A DNA stretch of 64,000 nt from Sulfitobacter sp. 20_GPM-1509m (GCF_000620505.1 NZ_JIBC01000008.1:62001-126000), one strand, 5' to 3'. Shown: positions 52,325 to 61,566, counted from the first letter of the stretch. Made by a program: numbers and translations. Notes: generated from the sequence alone by a model not told the origin.

Positions 52325-53992
52325 TTAGAGAGCCGCCTCAAAGGTGATCTTCCCACCGCATATCGTTGCGATGGGCGTCATCTGCGGAATGTCGTCGGTT
52401 GGGACAGCTTCAATATCAGCCGACAGCACAACGATATCGGCAAGCATACCAACCTGAAGCCTGCCTTTGATATCCTCGGCATGTTCGGCATAGGCCCCTT
52501 CAACCGTGTAACTGTAAAGCGCCTCGTGAAGCGTAAACCGCTGATCCGGCAGATGCGGTAGATAGGGTTCACGCGTCATGGCGGCGTGCACCCCGCGCAT
52601 CACGTTCAGGTCGGCAACGGGCCAATCGGACGCAAAGACAACGTGCGCCCCTAACTCCTTGAAGGTGCGGAAGGCGTAGAAATACGGCAGGCGTTCCTGC
52701 CCAACCACTGTGAGCGTAGGCTCCAACGGCGTGCCCATCATGCCCGGCGGATGGGGTGGCTGAACCGAGGCGATGGCACCCAGACCCGCAATGCGCGGCA
52801 GGTCAGCGGGATCGATCACCTCGATATGTTCCAGACGATGCCGGCTGTCCCTGGTCCCGTTGGCGTCGGCCGCCGCCTCATAGCCATTCAGGACAGACCG
52901 GACAGCGCCGCTTCCGATGGCATGGACGGCAATTTGCAACCCGCGCCTGTCGGCCCCGATGGCAACCTCGTTGAACTGTTCCTGGGTGAACAACGGCTCG
53001 CCCTGAAAGTCCGGCTGATCGCCATATCCGTCCAGCATATAAGCTGTGTGACCGTCCAGAACCCCGTCATAGAACATCTTCACCAGCCCGCTGGACAGCC
53101 ATTCGGTGTCATAACGCGCGGTCATGGTCGATGCCTTTTCAAGGTCGTCCAGTTTCATGAAATTCTTGTAGTGGAATGGCACCTTCACCCGGCACAACAG
53201 ATCGCCATCGCGCTGAATTTCCTCAAGGATCTCGAAGGTATAAAAGTTGCCATCCATGTTCTGGATAGATGTGATCCCGTGCTGGGCGCACCATTTCAGC
53301 GCGTCCTTCACCATTCGGACATCGGATGCGAATTCGTCCGCGGTCGGCTTGGGATCGGGCTCTCCACCAGTGGTCATGCCAAGCATGCCACGATCCAGAC
53401 CACCGAACCTGAGAAGCGGGTTATAGGCCTCGGCCTCATTCAGCTCGCCATTTGCAAGGCCGTCATCGCCCATGACAACAGCATTGCCCGGGCTGACCTC
53501 AAGACCATGCAGCAACCCGGCCTTTTCAAGCGCAAGCGTGTTGCCCCACATCGTGTGATTGTCGAAAGAGACGAACGCAAGCGGTCGATCCGGCATAATC
53601 CGGTCCAGATGATGTCTGTCCAGCCGGGTCCCCTCGCCCAACATCGTATAGCTCGCCATCTTGCAGGTCAGAAGCTTTGCGTCGGGATGTTGCACCGCAT
53701 AATTTCGGACCGCCGCCGCGACAGGCTCGAAACCCTGCAGCCCCGTCAGATCAAGGTGCCCCAGCTGAGAGGCACCGCCAAAAAGATGCATATGCGCTTC
53801 GATAAACCCGGGCAGAACCGTGCCACCGCGCGCCGAGACAATTTTTGTGTCTGGCCCGATCAAACTCTCAATTTCGGCGTTCGACCCAACCGCAACTATC
53901 TTGCCATCTGAAACCGCAACGGCCTCTGCCTTGGGACGGTCACGGTCCATGGTCAGGACATGACCTTCCAGAACAACCAAATCAGCTTTCAT
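52325..53992 (-). CDS. YtcJ-like amidohydrolase
   Basis: The 555-residue metal-dependent hydrolase has the HxH motif in GFIEAHMHLFGGASQ, the block HRLEHIEVIDPADLPRIAGL and the C-terminal FASDWPV and GVHAAMTREPYL segments of YtcJ/NfdA-type enzymes. Known relatives cleave amide or formamide bonds. ATG 53992 has GAAAGG upstream. Its promoter carries the second TetR-type operator, so it is probably co-induced with the amidase-TRAP-sulfatase operon. Confidence 0.92.
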   Translation of the reverse strand: MKADLVVLEGHVLTMDRDRPKAEAVAVSDGKIVAVGSNAEIESLIGPDTKIVSARGGTVLPGFIEAHMHLFGGASQLGHLDLTGLQGFEPVAAAVRNYAVQHPDAKLLTCKMASYTMLGEGTRLDRHHLDRIMPDRPLAFVSFDNHTMWGNTLALEKAGLLHGLEVSPGNAVVMGDDGLANGELNEAEAYNPLLRFGGLDRGMLGMTTGGEPDPKPTADEFASDVRMVKDALKWCAQHGITSIQNMDGNFYTFEILEEIQRDGDLLCRVKVPFHYKNFMKLDDLEKASTMTARYDTEWLSSGLVKMFYDGVLDGHTAYMLDGYGDQPDFQGEPLFTQEQFNEVAIGADRRGLQIAVHAIGSGAVRSVLNGYEAAADANGTRDSRHRLEHIEVIDPADLPRIAGLGAIASVQPPHPPGMMGTPLEPTLTVVGQERLPYFYAFRTFKELGAHVVFASDWPVADLNVMRGVHAAMTREPYLPHLPDQRFTLHEALYSYTVEGAYAEHAEDIKGRLQVGMLADIVVLSADIEAVPTDDIPQMTPIATICGGKITFEAAL

Positions 53993-54060
53993 CCTAGGGC
54001 CTTTCGCCAAATCTGAGTCTTCCAGATTGTATGTTGTATGACATTCGCGACTTCACGAAA

Positions 54061-54077
54061 TGTCACCACCGGTGATA
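54061..54077. promoter_or_regulatory. TetR operator candidate 2: TGTCACCACCGGTGATA
   Basis: This site is identical to the 51415-51431 site except for two central bases, keeping TGTCACCA and GGTGATA. It overlaps the predicted -10 box of the amidohydrolase gene. Confidence 0.75.
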
Positions 54078-54105
54078 TAAAAGCAGTGTCCGCCGAATTC
54101 GTCAA
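54075..54105 (-). promoter_or_regulatory. Predicted promoter of the YtcJ-like amidohydrolase gene
   Basis: On the minus strand, TTGACG (54100-54105) and TTATAT (54075-54080) are 19 bases apart. The last bases of the -10 run straight into the operator, as in the amidase promoter. Confidence 0.6.
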
Positions 54106-54186
54106 TCTGCCAGTTTGCAATCAAGACGCATCCGGGAAATGCCCGCGCAGTGCGTTTACATTTTGCCGCCTGCGCCCTGTTCGGAT

Positions 54187-54879
54187 TTACGCGGTCAGGC
54201 GTGACCGATCCTTCTTGAAGAACGCGGCGAAAATATCGGCGTAGCGCGTTGAACTCAGCGGGTCACCGATACGCTCCTGCGCGGTATTGATGATCTCCGC
54301 CGGCAGAATATCACCGCGCGCGGTCAGAAGGTCGGCCATAAACTCAGCCGTGAATTCGGGATGCGGCTGGACCGTAAGTGCGCGATCACCGTATGCAATC
54401 ATCGCATTGGCGCAAAAATCCGAGGCGCCAATCACCTGCGCCTCGGGCGGGAGCTTGGTGATTTGATCCTGATGCCAGGCGATGATGCGATCGGTTCGCC
54501 CGTCTTGACCCTGATAGTCGGTGGCCCCGACGGACCAGCCGCCGCTGAACTTTTCGACCCTGCCGCCAAGTGCCTGCGCAAGCACCTGATGGCCGAAACA
54601 GACCCCGACAATCGGGACGCAACCCTGATAGGCATCACGCAGAAAGGCTTCGAGCGGGGCAATCCAGTCGTGGCCTTCGTAGACGCCGAATTTGGATCCG
54701 GTAATCAGCCAGCCATCCGCATCATGCACCGAGGCGGGAAGATGCCCTTCGAGGACCAAATAGGTATCAAATTCAAAGTCGTACCCGGCCAGAAGCCTTT
54801 TGAACAAGTCGTCGTAGTCACCATGTTTGGCACGCATCTCATCCGGGGTGCGCCCGGTTTGTAAAATACCGATCTTCAT
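54187..54879 (-). CDS. Class I glutamine amidotransferase-type hydrolase (GuaA-like domain)
   Basis: The 230-residue protein has the triad nucleophile C94 (GVCFGHQ) and H173/E175 (QPHPEF). It is a stand-alone amidotransferase domain related to the GMP synthetase type, not the PuuD sequence type. Its place next to PuuB- and PuuA-like genes suggests it hydrolyses a gamma-glutamyl amide in the pathway, the job PuuD does in E. coli. That role is inference. Confidence 0.88.
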   Translation of the reverse strand: MKIGILQTGRTPDEMRAKHGDYDDLFKRLLAGYDFEFDTYLVLEGHLPASVHDADGWLITGSKFGVYEGHDWIAPLEAFLRDAYQGCVPIVGVCFGHQVLAQALGGRVEKFSGGWSVGATDYQGQDGRTDRIIAWHQDQITKLPPEAQVIGASDFCANAMIAYGDRALTVQPHPEFTAEFMADLLTARGDILPAEIINTAQERIGDPLSSTRYADIFAAFFKKDRSRLTA

Positions 54880-54945
54880 CTTGTTCTCTTATCGCCTACC
54901 AGTTTCGAGAAATCAGCGCCTTGCGCCCCAGCCCGTTGGCCAATC

Positions 54946-56256
54946 TCAGACACCCAGCCGGTCACGCAGCGCATACCACCACGACCCCATCACGGAATAC
55001 GGAACGCGGAACACCCTGCCGCCCGGGAATGGATACCAGGGGATATTTTCAAAGACGTCAAACCGCGTGAGATCACCGTCGATGGCTTCGGACAGGATGC
55101 GACCAAAGGTGTGCGACCCCGTGACGCCGTGGCCGGAATAGCCATGGGCGAAATAGGTGTTCTTGCCCAACCGGCCCATCTGCGGCACGCGGCTGAACGA
55201 GAGCGCAAAATTGCCGCTCCAGGCATAGTCGATCTGGATGCCCTTCAACTGTGGAAAGACCTTTTCCATGTTGCCGCGCAGCTTGGCCTCGATGTCGCGC
55301 GGGTCCGCGCCGCCGTAAACAGTTCCACCGCCAAACAACATGCGTTTGTCACCAGACAGGCGAAAGTAGTCCAGAATATAGCGGATATCCTCGACGCAGG
55401 CGTCCTGCGGGATCAGCGAATGCGCCAGTTCCTCGCCCAGGGGTTTGGTGGCCATGACCTGGGTCGAAACGGGCATCACGCGCGATGTCAGCGCGGGCAC
55501 GACATGGCCCAGATAGGCATTGCCACACAAGACAAGCGTTTTGCAGATCATCTTGCCCTTGGCTGTCTTGACCACGGGTTTTGCTGCATCGGTGTCGACG
55601 TCAGTCACCGGCGACATCTCGTAGATGATGCCGCCAAGTTTCTCAAACGCAGCGGCCTCGCCCAGTGCGAGGTTCAATGGATGCATGTGGCCGCCGGAAT
55701 GGTCGACAAGCCCACCTTCGTAGAGATCCGAGTTGATGTGGGCGCGCAGCTGGTTTTTATCGAGCATTTCTTGATTGTCGATGCCGTAGCTTTTCCAAAG
55801 TGCCTGACGGTCTTCCAGCTCTTTCATGTGGGCACTGGTCAGCCCGGTAAAGATGTTCTTTTCTTTCAGGTCACACTGGATGTCATAGGTCTTGACCCGA
55901 TCGCGAATGATCTGGCCACCTTCCTGCACCAGACCGGCGACAAAGGTCGCGGTGTCCTGACCATAGCGTTTCCTGATCGTTTGCAGGCTGGCGTTCAACC
56001 CGTTGACGATCTGGCCGCCGTTGCGCCCGGACGCGCCCCAACCGACCCGCGCGCCTTCGACGATGGCCACCTTGTACCCTTTTTCAACCAGATACAGACC
56101 GGTCGACAGACCGCTGTAGCCCGCCCCGATGATGCAGATGTCAACTTCGTTGATACCGCTCAGAGCCGGACGCCTGGGTGCGGGGTTGGCCGAGGCCGCA
56201 TAATAGCTTGTCGTGTGCTGACCGTCGCCAGCATAGGGGTTATTGGCAGCGTTCAT
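54946..56256 (-). CDS. FAD-dependent amine oxidoreductase (PuuB-like)
   Basis: The 436-residue protein has the FAD-binding motif IIGAGYSGLSTG (GxGxxG at 44-49) with acidic E67, and the block GWGASGRNGGQIVNG typical of gamma-glutamylputrescine oxidases. The C-terminus FAHGYSGHGVTGSHTFGRIL also fits. It would oxidise a gamma-glutamylated amine to an aldehyde with release of ammonia and hydrogen peroxide. ATG 56256 overlaps the glutamine synthetase-like stop (TGATG). Confidence 0.92.
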   Translation of the reverse strand: MNAANNPYAGDGQHTTSYYAASANPAPRRPALSGINEVDICIIGAGYSGLSTGLYLVEKGYKVAIVEGARVGWGASGRNGGQIVNGLNASLQTIRKRYGQDTATFVAGLVQEGGQIIRDRVKTYDIQCDLKEKNIFTGLTSAHMKELEDRQALWKSYGIDNQEMLDKNQLRAHINSDLYEGGLVDHSGGHMHPLNLALGEAAAFEKLGGIIYEMSPVTDVDTDAAKPVVKTAKGKMICKTLVLCGNAYLGHVVPALTSRVMPVSTQVMATKPLGEELAHSLIPQDACVEDIRYILDYFRLSGDKRMLFGGGTVYGGADPRDIEAKLRGNMEKVFPQLKGIQIDYAWSGNFALSFSRVPQMGRLGKNTYFAHGYSGHGVTGSHTFGRILSEAIDGDLTRFDVFENIPWYPFPGGRVFRVPYSVMGSWWYALRDRLGV

Positions 56257-57605
56257 CACACCACCTCCAGATATGAGTGATATTCAAAATCGGTGACGTG
56301 GCGGGCAAAGCGTTTAAGCTCTTGTGTCTTGCATTCCACCAGCATCGTTTGCAGCTGTTTGGAAAAGACGTCTTGGACATAGGTGCCACGCCGAAAGGCC
56401 TCGATCGCGCTGGCCCAGTCCAGAGGCAGGTGCGGCAGCTCTTGCCGGTACGCATCGCCAATGACAGCCGGAGCGGGAACAAGCGCCTTTTCGATTCCCA
56501 TCAGCGCGCCACCCAGAATACTGGTCATCACCAGATACGGGTTCGCATCGGCACCGGCGACACGGTGCTCGATCCGCCGCGCCTTGTGACTGCCACCCGG
56601 GATACGCACGGCGACCGTCCGGTTTTCATATCCCCAACCAACGCCCGTGGGGGCATGGGCACCGGGCAGCAGGCGGCGGAAAGAGTTCTCATGCGGCGCA
56701 AACGTAAGGCTGTTCTCCTGCATCGTCTCCAAAAGCCCGGCGACGGCGCTGCGCATGATGTCCGTGCCTTCTTCGCCACCGTTGTCAAAGACGTTCTCGC
56801 CCTTTTCGTTCAACAGCGAGAAGTGAACGTGAAAACCGCTGCCAGCACGATCGCCATAGGGTTTGGCCATGAAAGTCGCGGCAAAACCGTGTTTGCGCGC
56901 GACACCCCGGACCAGCCGTTTGAACAAAACCGCGTCGTCGGCCGCACGCAGCGGATCATCGACATGCATCAGATTGATTTCAAACTGACCCGCACCGTTT
57001 TCCGAAATGGCCGCATCAGCCGGAATGCCCTGTTCGGCGCAGGCGTCATAGACGTCGTTCAAAAATCCGTCGAAGTGCTGCAGTTCATCCAGTGACAAGG
57101 CACCGTCGGAATCCAGCCGTTTTCCTGTGACAGGCGAACGCGGGGCTTCCGGCTTGTCGCCCGAGGGGTCGCAGACGTAGAATTCCAGCTCGGACGCGAC
57201 AACCGGCGTCAGGCCAAGCGCCTTATAGCGCTCGACGATGCTTCCCAACGCGCGGCGTGGATCGCCCGGGAACGGTACGCCATTCTCCTGGCGCATCCAG
57301 AGCATGGCCATCGCCGTGGGCCGGTCAAGCCAGGTGATGGGCAAAAGATCACGACCCGTAAAATCGCACAGACCGTCGGAATCGCCTGTTTCAAAGACCA
57401 GTTTGCTGTTTTCGATATCCTCGCCCCAGACATCAAGGCCAACGACAGACAGGGGCATGCGCATGCCGCCCTCGACCACTTTCTCGGCCTGATCAACTGG
57501 AACACGTTTGCCGCGCAGGGTGCCGTTCAGATCACAGACGCAGGCAAAGATGGATTGAATTTCGGGCCTGTCCGCAAGCCACTGCGTTACGTTGAAATCA
57601 GACAT
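56256..57605 (-). CDS. Glutamine synthetase-family gamma-glutamylamine ligase (PuuA-like)
   Basis: The 449-residue protein has glutamine synthetase core motifs: ELEFY, ENGAGQFEINL, KPYGDRAGSGFHVHFSL and RIEHRVAGADANPYL. The first 100 residues differ from GlnA, as in PuuA. It would attach glutamate to an amine with ATP. ATG 57605 follows AGGAG. It is coupled to the PuuB-like gene and divergent from a GntR gene. The class III paralogue at 60136 is about equally long. Confidence 0.9.
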   Translation of the reverse strand: MSDFNVTQWLADRPEIQSIFACVCDLNGTLRGKRVPVDQAEKVVEGGMRMPLSVVGLDVWGEDIENSKLVFETGDSDGLCDFTGRDLLPITWLDRPTAMAMLWMRQENGVPFPGDPRRALGSIVERYKALGLTPVVASELEFYVCDPSGDKPEAPRSPVTGKRLDSDGALSLDELQHFDGFLNDVYDACAEQGIPADAAISENGAGQFEINLMHVDDPLRAADDAVLFKRLVRGVARKHGFAATFMAKPYGDRAGSGFHVHFSLLNEKGENVFDNGGEEGTDIMRSAVAGLLETMQENSLTFAPHENSFRRLLPGAHAPTGVGWGYENRTVAVRIPGGSHKARRIEHRVAGADANPYLVMTSILGGALMGIEKALVPAPAVIGDAYRQELPHLPLDWASAIEAFRRGTYVQDVFSKQLQTMLVECKTQELKRFARHVTDFEYHSYLEVV

Positions 57606-57617
57606 GGAGACTCCTAA

Positions 57618-57646
57618 GTGATACCTTGAGTAATTTTGTGATATCA
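57618..57646. promoter_or_regulatory. Paired GTGATA half-sites in the GS/GntR divergent region
   Basis: GTGATACC (57618-57625) and GTGATATC (57638-57645) start 20 bp apart, and the second includes the palindrome TGATATCA (57639-57646). A similar pair lies 40 bp apart before the aminotransferase gene. They are candidate sites for the GntR regulator at 57734. Confidence 0.4.
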
Positions 57647-57733
57647 TATTGAGTGTTTAGATTTCATTTGAAGCTTGTGTCAATTTTTTTCTTGAATATT
57701 GTCCCTTAGCGAAAACAAACGCGGGATAGTCGC

Positions 57734-58423
57734 ATGGCAAAGGCCGACACACTGAACGTTCCAGAGATCGCTTTCGGTGCGGACCGGACGACGCAAGAGT
57801 ACGTCTATGCGCGGCTGCGGAATGCGATCATGGTGGGAGCGATCGAGCCCGGGGCGCATTTGACGATGCGCGGACTGGCCGAGGCGCTGAACCTAAGCCC
57901 GACACCCATACGCGAGGCAGTCCGGCGGCTCAGCACCGAACATGCGCTGCAGATTTTGCCAAATCGCCGGATGACCGTACCCCTCATGACGCTGGGACGG
58001 TTCGAAGAGCTGGTCGCGCTGCGGATCACGTTAGAGGTACACGCAGCCGAGCGGTCCGTGCCTTATATCTCTGATATCATTATTGAAAACATGGTCGCGC
58101 TTGACAATGAAATGGACAGGGTTCTGTCCGAAGGGCACTATGACGCGCTGACGATCCTGAACCAGGATTTTCACCGGATGCTGTACGCGGTGAACCCCCA
58201 TCAGGTCTGTATCCCCGTGATCGAAAGTGTCTGGCTGCAACTGGGGCCGTTCCAGCGTCAGGTGCTGGTGCGCTTGAACCAGGTGCCGGGCGTGGATCAC
58301 CACAAACAGATCATTAGCGCGCTCAGAGCGCGGGATGTGGTGGCGTTGGGCGAGGCCGTTAAGAACGACATTCGCGAAGGTATCAGCCGCAGCGGCCGGC
58401 AGATTTTGGAACAGGTCGCCTGA
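57734..58423 (+). CDS. GntR-family (FCD) transcriptional regulator
   Basis: The 229-residue protein has a winged helix (QEYVYARLRNAIMVGAIEPG, then LAEALNLSPTPIREAVRRLS) and an FCD domain with PVIESVWLQLGPFQRQV. It is divergent from the PuuA-like gene and upstream of the aminotransferase operon. It is a paralogue of the GntR at 62505-63176, which has the matching ESVWMQFGPF block. It probably controls both flanking units. Confidence 0.9.
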   Translation: MAKADTLNVPEIAFGADRTTQEYVYARLRNAIMVGAIEPGAHLTMRGLAEALNLSPTPIREAVRRLSTEHALQILPNRRMTVPLMTLGRFEELVALRITLEVHAAERSVPYISDIIIENMVALDNEMDRVLSEGHYDALTILNQDFHRMLYAVNPHQVCIPVIESVWLQLGPFQRQVLVRLNQVPGVDHHKQIISALRARDVVALGEAVKNDIREGISRSGRQILEQVA

Positions 58424-58726
58424 GAGCAGCCTGCCGCCCAATACATCAGCCCTGACAATTGCAGCACAAAACAACGCTTGGGACGGCATCTTTAAGCTGG
58501 GCAGACCACGCCGAATCCTCGCCCTGAAATGGGGTTTTCGCGCCATGCTGTCAGAGTCTGAAGTGATCCGCCTACCGTGACGAATTCCCAACTGTTATAA
58601 CTTTATCAAAAATCCGAACCTGAGAGGTCACAAAATACCCCCTTTTAAGGCCTTTTTTTGTGATACCGATTGACAGAATGTGTCTTCGCCCTCATTAAAG
58701 TGATAACTTTTAGCTTGAGGTCCACC
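58424..58726. other. 303-bp intergenic region upstream of the aminotransferase gene
   Basis: No gene is visible. The right part is AT-rich and holds the predicted promoter (58670-58699) and two GTGATA repeats (58660-58665 and 58700-58705). A run of seven T at 58652-58658 follows only a 4-bp stem, so I do not call a terminator. Confidence 0.5.
58670..58699 (+). promoter_or_regulatory. Predicted promoter of the aminotransferase-GS-SDR operon
   Basis: TTGACA (58670-58675, perfect -35) is followed after 18 bases by ATTAAA (58694-58699), or after 17 by CATTAA. GTGATA motifs sit on both sides (58660 and 58700), well placed for a regulator. Confidence 0.5.
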
Positions 58727-60136
58727 ATGAACACCCAGAATAACGCCGCCACCCTTACGCCGGGCCTTGATGTCGCGGCCTTGTGCGAAAAGGCCCGCCA
58801 GATGGTTGCGCACGAAGCCCCGCTTTACGAACAGCTTCGTCCGCGCAGCAAGGACATGTTCGCAAACCCAACGCCGGGGTTTTACGATCAGGTGCCGCAG
58901 CACTGGATGCGCGATTGGCCGATGCCCTTTCCCTTTGCCGTCGCCGGTGCCTCCGGCAGCACCCTGACCGACATTGACGGCAACACGCTTGTCGATTTCT
59001 GCCTTGGTGACACCGGCGCAATGTTCGGCCACGCGCCCCGGCCCATTGTCGAGGCCTTGTCGCAATCGGGCGAACGCGGCCTGACCACCATGCTGCCCTC
59101 GGGCGAAGTCGCGGAAGTCGGCAAGCTGTTGACCGACCGTTTCGGCCCCTTCGTCTTTCAGATTGCCACCACCGCAAGCGATGCCAACCGCTTTGCCATC
59201 CGGGTCGCGCGGGCGGTGACCGGGCGCAACAAAATCCTGGTCTTCGATGGTTGCTATCACGGGGCCGTCGACGAAACGCTGGTCGACCTTGAGGACGGCC
59301 AAACGGTCGCCCGAAAGAACCTGTTGGGTCAGGTTGTCGATGTCACCACGACGACCGTCAGCATTCCGTTCAACGACATTGACGCGCTGAAGACCGCGCT
59401 TGAGGCGGGCGATATCGCCGTCGTTCTGGCCGAACCGGTGATGACGAACTGTGGCATGATCCTGCCCGACGAGGGCTATCTGACAGCGCTGCGCGACCTG
59501 ACGCGCAGCGCTGGCACGTTGCTGCATATCGACGAAACGCACACGATTTCCACCGGCCTTGGCGGCTATACTGCGGTGCACGGGCTTGACCCGGACATCT
59601 TTGTCGTCGGCAAACCCGTGGGCGGCGGCGTGCCGGTCGCGATCTGGGGCATGTCGCAGGACGTTGCCAAAGCCATGTCCGACATCCGCGCCAAAATGAC
59701 CGGCATCGGCCATTCCGGCATCGGCACGACCCTGTCGGGCAGCACACTGCAAATCGCCTGTCTGCGCGCATGCCTGTCGGAAGTGATGACAGCAGAGGCT
59801 TACGCCACCATGAACCGCCACGCCGACCGGCTTGAACAAGGTTTCACGGACGCGATCCGCGCCGCAGGGCTGCCGTGGCACGTCAGCCGCGTTGGCGCGC
59901 GGCTTGAAATTGTGTTCTCGGCCGACCCCGTGCGCAACGCGGCAGAGGCGCGCGCGGCTGCGATTGATGACATTCAACATGCCCTGCACATCGGCGTGCT
60001 GAACCAGGGCTATCTGGTGACACCCTTCCACAACATGGTGCTGGTCGCGCCAACCACGACAGACGAACAGGTCGAGGGGCTGCTGAGCGCCTATGAAACC
60101 GTGCTGACGCGTCTCGTTGGACAGGAGGGCAAGTGA
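58727..60136 (+). CDS. Class III aminotransferase (glutamate-1-semialdehyde aminomutase-like)
   Basis: The 469-residue PLP enzyme has the cofactor lysine K296 (VVGKPVGGG), the aspartate D269 (LLHIDETHT) and GCYHGAVDE near 175. It resembles the GSA-aminomutase branch, but the phosphate-binding region reads TTASDANRFAIRVAR instead of the usual SGTEA, and the operon context is catabolic. It would transaminate an amine or amino acid of the gamma-glutamylation pathway. ATG 58727 follows GAGG. The next gene overlaps its stop (TGATG). Confidence 0.88.
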   Translation: MNTQNNAATLTPGLDVAALCEKARQMVAHEAPLYEQLRPRSKDMFANPTPGFYDQVPQHWMRDWPMPFPFAVAGASGSTLTDIDGNTLVDFCLGDTGAMFGHAPRPIVEALSQSGERGLTTMLPSGEVAEVGKLLTDRFGPFVFQIATTASDANRFAIRVARAVTGRNKILVFDGCYHGAVDETLVDLEDGQTVARKNLLGQVVDVTTTTVSIPFNDIDALKTALEAGDIAVVLAEPVMTNCGMILPDEGYLTALRDLTRSAGTLLHIDETHTISTGLGGYTAVHGLDPDIFVVGKPVGGGVPVAIWGMSQDVAKAMSDIRAKMTGIGHSGIGTTLSGSTLQIACLRACLSEVMTAEAYATMNRHADRLEQGFTDAIRAAGLPWHVSRVGARLEIVFSADPVRNAAEARAAAIDDIQHALHIGVLNQGYLVTPFHNMVLVAPTTTDEQVEGLLSAYETVLTRLVGQEGK

Positions 60137-61518
60137 TGACCGACACCAGACCGAACGAAGCCGCCTCGATCGAAGAGGCCGAAGCCTTTCTGGCCAAACA
60201 TCCGGACATCTCCGCCTTTGACCTTGTGCTGATCGACCCCAACGGGATCGCGCGCGGCAAGATCATCCGCCGTCACGAACTGTTGGGCCTGTACAAATCC
60301 GGCCGTCACCTTCCGGGCTCGATCCTCGGCCTGGACGTGACGGGCGAGGATGTGGACGAAACCGGACTGGTCTGGGACGACGGCGATGCGGACCGCATTG
60401 CCTGGCCTATTGCCGGATCGCTGGTGGAACTGCCCTGGACCGATCCGAAACGGGGTGAAGTCCGCGTCAGCCTGTATGAACTGGACGGCACGCGCATGGG
60501 GGCCGATCCGCGCCATGCGCTGTCGCGTCAGATCGAGGCGTTCAACCAGATCGGCATGAACCCCGTCATGGCCTTTGAGCTGGAGTTCTACCTGCTGGAC
60601 GCCACCCGCGACGCCAATGGCCGCCCGCAGGCCGCGCGGATGCCGATCACGGGCGACCTGAACCAGACCAATCAGGTTTACAGTCTGGATCCGCTCGACA
60701 ATATGCAGACCTTCATCGCCCAGCTTTATGCCCATGCCGAAACGCAGGGCCTGCCGGTCGAAACCATGATCTCCGAATACGCTCCCGGCCAGTACGAGCT
60801 GACCCTGCGCCACCGCGACAGCGGGCTGCGCGCGGCGGATGATCTGGTGATGCTGAAACGGCTGGTGCGCGGCCTTGCGATCCGTCACGGGATGCGGGCG
60901 AACTTCATGGCAAAGCCCTTTGGCGGGCGCTCCGGTTCGGGGATGCACCTGCACACCAGCCTGACGGATGACGCGGGCAAGAACCTGATGGCGGACGCGG
61001 ACGGGGACCTTGCGCCGCTGTTGCTGAATGCTGTTGCGGGGCTGCAAAAAACGCTGGCCGAATCCATGCTGCTTTATGCGCCCAACATCAATTCGTGGCG
61101 CCGTTTCGGACGCAACAGCTATGCGCCCACGGCTGCCACATGGGGCCGCAACAACCGCAGCGTCGCCATCAGGGTCCCCGCGGGGAACCCTGCCAACCGC
61201 CACATCGAACACCGCACACCCGGTGTCGATGCCAACCCCTATCTCGTGGCTGCGGGCGTGCTGGCCGGGATGTACGACGGCATCCGCGACACATTGCAGC
61301 CAGAGGCCGAAGCGACGTCTTACGACGCAGACAGCGCCTATGGGCTGCCTGCGGACTGGGCCTCCGCGATTGCATGCGCGTCAGGCTCCGCTTTCCTCAG
61401 GCAAGCCCTGGGAGAGAAGATGGCACATGTGTTTCTGGCGCTGCGGCAATCGGAATACGACCGGTTCATCGCCGAGGTCACGGCGGAAGAGTTCGACTAT
61501 TTCAGCAACACGATCTGA
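60136..61518 (+). CDS. Glutamine synthetase-family ligase (second PuuA-like paralogue)
   Basis: The 460-residue protein has GS motifs ELEFYLLD, EYAPGQYELTL, KPFGGRSGSGMHLHTSL and HIEHRTPGVDANPYL. It differs widely in sequence from the other PuuA-like gene (56256-57605), so the two probably prefer different amines. ATG 60136 overlaps the aminotransferase stop and follows AGGAGGG. Its product could feed the shared PuuB-like oxidase. Confidence 0.9.
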   Translation: MTDTRPNEAASIEEAEAFLAKHPDISAFDLVLIDPNGIARGKIIRRHELLGLYKSGRHLPGSILGLDVTGEDVDETGLVWDDGDADRIAWPIAGSLVELPWTDPKRGEVRVSLYELDGTRMGADPRHALSRQIEAFNQIGMNPVMAFELEFYLLDATRDANGRPQAARMPITGDLNQTNQVYSLDPLDNMQTFIAQLYAHAETQGLPVETMISEYAPGQYELTLRHRDSGLRAADDLVMLKRLVRGLAIRHGMRANFMAKPFGGRSGSGMHLHTSLTDDAGKNLMADADGDLAPLLLNAVAGLQKTLAESMLLYAPNINSWRRFGRNSYAPTAATWGRNNRSVAIRVPAGNPANRHIEHRTPGVDANPYLVAAGVLAGMYDGIRDTLQPEAEATSYDADSAYGLPADWASAIACASGSAFLRQALGEKMAHVFLALRQSEYDRFIAEVTAEEFDYFSNTI

Positions 61519-61532
61519 CGCGCAAACACCCG

Positions 61533-61566
61533 TTTCCCATCGCAGATCACTGTCCGCGATGGGAAA
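61533..61566 (+). other. Stable hairpin between the GS-like and SDR genes
   Basis: Perfect 11-base arms (TTTCCCATCGC and its complement) flank 12 bases in the 71-bp gap after the GS stop. No T-run follows, so it may be a processing or stability element or a regulatory hairpin within the operon. Confidence 0.5.

Noticed and set aside
58641-58658. CCTTTTAAGG followed by seven T as an intrinsic terminator for the GntR gene
   Set aside because: The stem is only 4 bp with a 2-base loop, and the GntR stop is over 200 bp away; the AT-rich patch fits a promoter region better.
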